Of a stretch of DNA of 64,000 nucleotides, positions 60,901-64,000 are shown piece after piece (within the stretch, counting starts at the first letter, position 1; every line of letters starts with the position of its first letter). A model generated the notes under the pieces. That model worked only from the letters and a program-made list of their open reading frames with translations. It searched no databases and was not told the origin of the DNA. This DNA comes from Lepturacanthus savala. Its lineage: Eukaryota; Chordata; Actinopteri; Scombriformes; Trichiuridae. Location of the stretch: positions 6,480,031 to 6,544,030 of the forward strand of contig CM060484.1 in the NCBI GenBank assembly GCA_030544235.1, written 5' to 3'. Both the position numbers and the translations under genes were made by a program.

Positions 60901-63567
60901 TCAAAGGAATCCCCACCACTTGTGCACAAACAGGTCATCCCCGTAGCCCGTATAGAGGAGCCGGTTGCCACATTCTTCCCAGCGACACACCTCACCCTTT
61001 TCGACCACGACAAACTTCCACTCCACATGGCTCTCTGCAGGGAGGCTGATCACAGTGGTCCAGTACCCGTCCTTGGCTCTCTCTAGAGGGACGAATCCCT
61101 TCCAGTTGCCCAGCTCCTGCTGGTCCCCAGTAATCGCTACCTTCTGGTATGGTGACAGGGTGAGATAGTGGATGCGGAAGACCACGTTCACGTTCTGAGG
61201 CATGGGCTGAACGGCCACAACCTTTTTGTTATTTTCCAGGTTTTCCTCAACAACGGGGAGTGTGCTGGTTTGTGTGACATCAGTGGAAGTTTGGGTATCT
61301 GGATCTACAGAAACAGCATCTGTGAGAGAAGAGCTGTGCTGGCCTTCTTCAGTGGGTTGCTGGCCAGTTTTTGTGTGGTCACGGGCCTTAGATGGGACAG
61401 AAAGGTTCATCCAGGGAAGGACCTGGTAGTTACTGTCCGTGATCCACTCATTATTGTCCATAGTCGCCTCCATGATACTGATTTCTGTCTTTTCATAGTC
61501 TTCGTCTTTCTCTTTCTCCGCATCTGTTGCCTCTTTCTTCTCAACTTTTGCTTTCTTCTTCTCCTTTATCTCTACAACTTCAACAACAGCTTTCATGTCT
61601 GCCTGTGTTTTCAGCTCATCTGTTAAGCAAGTAACTGCAGTCTTCACCATGAATTGGTCCATTGATCTTTGGTAGCTATCCTCCATCTCATGGCCAAACA
61701 TGTCCTCATTGGCTCCAAAAGACTCAAATTTAACCATATCTGTGTGCTCTCTCCGGGATTGCTGAGAATGATGTGATGGGTAAGGCCCAAACACCATACC
61801 TGTATTTTCCTTGATGACAGATACAGCTACATCATCAGTAAAGAAGTTGTTTTGAGCCTCCGTGTGTTCCTCTGTCTGTGAACCACTATGTGGCATACTT
61901 GCAGTGGTCATGTCAAACTCATCACCAGCATTTTCAAAATCAGGGCTGACAGTCATGCTTGAAATCCCGCTTTCCTCACCAACACTGGGAGATAACGTGA
62001 CATTATCCTTCAGCAAACCTTGCTCGAAAGATGGCAAGTAAAGTTGACACATGGGAGGGATAATGTCTTGGGTCGTGATGGGAGCACCAGTGGAAACAGA
62101 AAAGTCTTTGTGATTTTGTGTTTGGTCTTGGGAGGAAGCCCGACTGTCAGGATGAGATGTTTCTTCTGACCTTCCAGGTGCATCTGCTTGAACAGTAGAA
62201 TCATCCCTTATCTCCTCAAAAGTCTCGTTCAATACTATTCTGTCACTTTGACAGATGGATGCCGGGTGAGGGCAAGATAATTCTTCGTCTGTTCTACAAG
62301 TAGCATACGTATCTGTATCAGAGCAAGCAACATTTGCCCCATCATTTAGCATTTGGATGCCTTGTTGATCTTTGTAGCAGGACGAAACATGGGATTCATA
62401 CACATGATCATTCCTGTCTTCATCCAACACAGCAGTTTTGCCATTTTCGTTACTTTTGGTCTGATTTTCTGCTCCGTGCGATGGCAATTGAGGGCTAACT
62501 TTAGCAGAATTAATGTCTTCATCCAGAGTTTCAACTGTTTGGTCCTCTTTCTGTCCTTGCTGACAATCTGATGGCAATGGCAAGCAGGACAGAACAGGGT
62601 TGAGCGCAATATCACGGTCTGCAGCACGGGCTGCAATGTCATCACTAGTCAGTACATTCTCTATCAATTGACCAGTCCCAGCAGTAAGAACGACAACCTC
62701 TTTATTGCATGTTAGAGCATCTCCCTCTTTTTGTTCAATCTGCAGTTCTTCTGTAACGAACTTTAGCGACTGAGCATCAAAACCAGCATCAGAACCATCA
62801 ACCTCCTCAACCTCAGGTTTCTTTTCTTCATCTGTAGAACAATACTTACTGTAATCTACACTATCTAGATGGCATTTCTCATCCTCAAACTCCTCATCTT
62901 TTTCATAAGACAGGCAAGTGACGGGTACATCTTTGATATGCATGACGGGCTCTTCTAAGATGGACTCCACCGGGTTTGTCTGCAGTGAGGATTTATTATC
63001 TTGTTGTTTGTCATTGTCATCATTTTCACTCATGTGAAACGTTTGCTCAAAGCACACTGGAGTGCTCCAAGCACACTTTTCCTCTTCTTGACTGTTTTTC
63101 TTCACAGAGACATCCTTATCCGTGTTCACATCCTCATCTTCCTGGTATTCTGGGTTAAACACCTAAACACCATGAAAATAAAATAATTAGCAGTAGTAGT
63201 AGGTTCTCTAATACAGAAAATAAAAAAACAAGTCTACTAGAATGGCCTTTCTGCCTTTAACCTAACTGACTTATTGTCTCTTGCATATAACCAACTCAAT
63301 AGCTGCTTACCTTCTTTTCCTCCTCCTGGCAGCTCTCGTCGTTAATCATCTCAGGCCCTTTCATGCAGCTGTGGCTATCATGAATCTCTTCTTCTACCTT
63401 CGTACTGTCATCTGTTCCACATTGACGCCAATCAACATCCTCCTTGTACGTCACTGTTACTTTGTAAGAGACGGACGCCATGTCGTCTGTGTCGTTTGAA
63501 GTGGCGTGCTTGTTTTGTGGTACTTGGATGTCGCTCTTGGGAAGAGAACAAAGTGGGGGGTTGTCCT

Positions 63568-63604
<37 letters not shown>

Positions 63605-63702
63605 GGCGGCGGCAGCAACACGGCACTGTCTGATCCTAAGACCACTCTGGATGAGATCAGCATCCTTCTTTAGCACCTCTGACGAGCCCTCGTCACTCAC
63701 GT
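60901..63702 (-). CDS. stbd1: Stbd1-like glycogen-binding protein with C-terminal CBM20 (5' partial)
   Basis: Two exons on the minus strand. 63702-63311 (acceptor CTGCTGCAG, donor AAG|GTAAGC) starts in phase 1, so an upstream exon with the start codon lies outside the window. 63162-60901 is the last exon, stop TGA. The C-terminal 95-100 residues (about 61195-60904) are a CBM20 domain, with KVVAVQPMPQNVNVVFRIHY, GDQQELGNWKGFVPL, VEWKFVVVEKGEVCRWEECG and final HKWWGFL. This matches STBD1, which tethers glycogen to ER/lysosomal membranes for glycophagy. The visible 880 or so residues far exceed human STBD1 (358); the extra is acidic, low-complexity Asp/Glu/Ser/Thr sequence. The N-terminal membrane anchor of STBD1 is not visible here. 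Confidence 0.82.
60904..61195 (-). other. CBM20 starch/glycogen-binding domain
   Basis: Beta-sandwich signature of CBM20: FRIHYLT, VAITGDQQELGNW, ERAKDGYWTTVISLPAESHV, EWKFVVVE, then the WEE and NRLLY segments. Trp residues expected at the sugar-binding sites (GNWKG; RWEECGN) are present. Confidence 0.92.
63568..63603 (+). repeat. (CAG)12 repeat encoding polyalanine in stbd1
   Basis: Twelve CAG units on the plus strand are read as GCT on the minus strand, giving an 11-12-residue Ala tract in the exon 63311-63702. Probably length-variable. Confidence 0.85.
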
Positions 63703-64000
63703 CTGCAGCAGGACAAAAGACTAATTACATCAGTCTTTAAAACACAAAGGGTAGAATAGATTAAACGTGAATGAGAGTGCCTACTGCCACAGACGTTTAA
63801 TTAACACTGATGGGATTATGGATGTTAACGTCTTACAAAGGACAGAGAACATCATTGACTTCACAGCTTTATCTACCTTTGTAAATGCAATCAGCAATGA
63901 CTAGTTGTGTCACGCCTACTCAGTTTAAAGCAAAAATCTCTCGGACAAACAATCTTATACCTTAGTAGTTCATTTTATACATTTGTTCCTGTAGCTGAAT
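63703..64000 (-). other. Intron upstream of the first visible stbd1 exon
   Basis: AT-rich, with a polypyrimidine tract and CTGCTGCAG acceptor at its 3' end (minus strand). No exon recognised up to the window edge. Confidence 0.5.

Noticed and set aside
1..64000. tRNA, rRNA, CRISPR or prokaryotic operon features
   Set aside because: None seen; splice-site structure shows an animal nuclear locus.

Overview
The window is nuclear DNA of a ray-finned (teleost) fish. Genes are split by introns with GT-AG borders and phases that add up. The introns are compact and AT-rich, with (CA)n tracts. Several repeats are of types common in fish genomes, including 200-bp palindromes with 8-bp target duplications. 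All gene names below come from reading the translated exons against remembered vertebrate families; no search was run.

Bases 1-36192 (+) hold most of a Munc13 gene, best called unc13b. The upstream C2A exons lie outside the window. The segment starts inside one giant open exon (1 to about 8663) that carries two families of short hydrophobic/Gly repeats around a Trp/Tyr-rich globular-looking block. It is followed by the 'ub-type' exons with a calmodulin-binding helix (10330-10820), then a separate 'b-type' (brain Munc13-2/Munc13-3-like) exon (14997-17312). The common core comes next: C1, C2B, MUN and C2C (18456-36192). The gene therefore looks built to make at least three N termini on one release-machinery core. 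Inside the MUN coding region lies a run of eight (possibly nine) symmetric phase-0 microexons of 15-63 nt (29495-32807). Most encode acidic peptides, and they sit at one junction that is uninterrupted in the mammalian proteins I remember.

Bases 40517-53239 (+) hold a complete 27-exon P4-ATPase (lipid flippase) of the ATP8B class, 1196 residues. UNC13B and ATP8B5 are neighbours in mammals, so atp8b5 is the best name. A non-coding first exon and a five-codon uORF precede it. Its introns carry a SINE-like copy with a 7-bp duplication, a Tc1-type-looking repeat, an inverted-repeat element and two diverged copies of another sequence. Downstream (53.4-54.7 kb) are four palindromic hAT-type MITEs in a row, three with clear 8-bp duplications.

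Bases 56035-58786 (+) hold two small exons compatible in phase and followed by AATAAA. I do not recognise the gene. Bases 60901-63702 (-) hold the last two exons of a glycogen-binding CBM20 protein, stbd1 or a close relative, with an unusually long acidic region, a candidate LC3/GABARAP-binding motif and a polyalanine tract. Its first exon is beyond the window edge.

The three named genes do not form one pathway. Munc13 primes synaptic and secretory vesicles, the flippase keeps phospholipid asymmetry, and Stbd1 tethers glycogen to membranes. The most unusual biology is the isoform engineering of unc13b: the giant repeat exon and the acidic microexon cassette.
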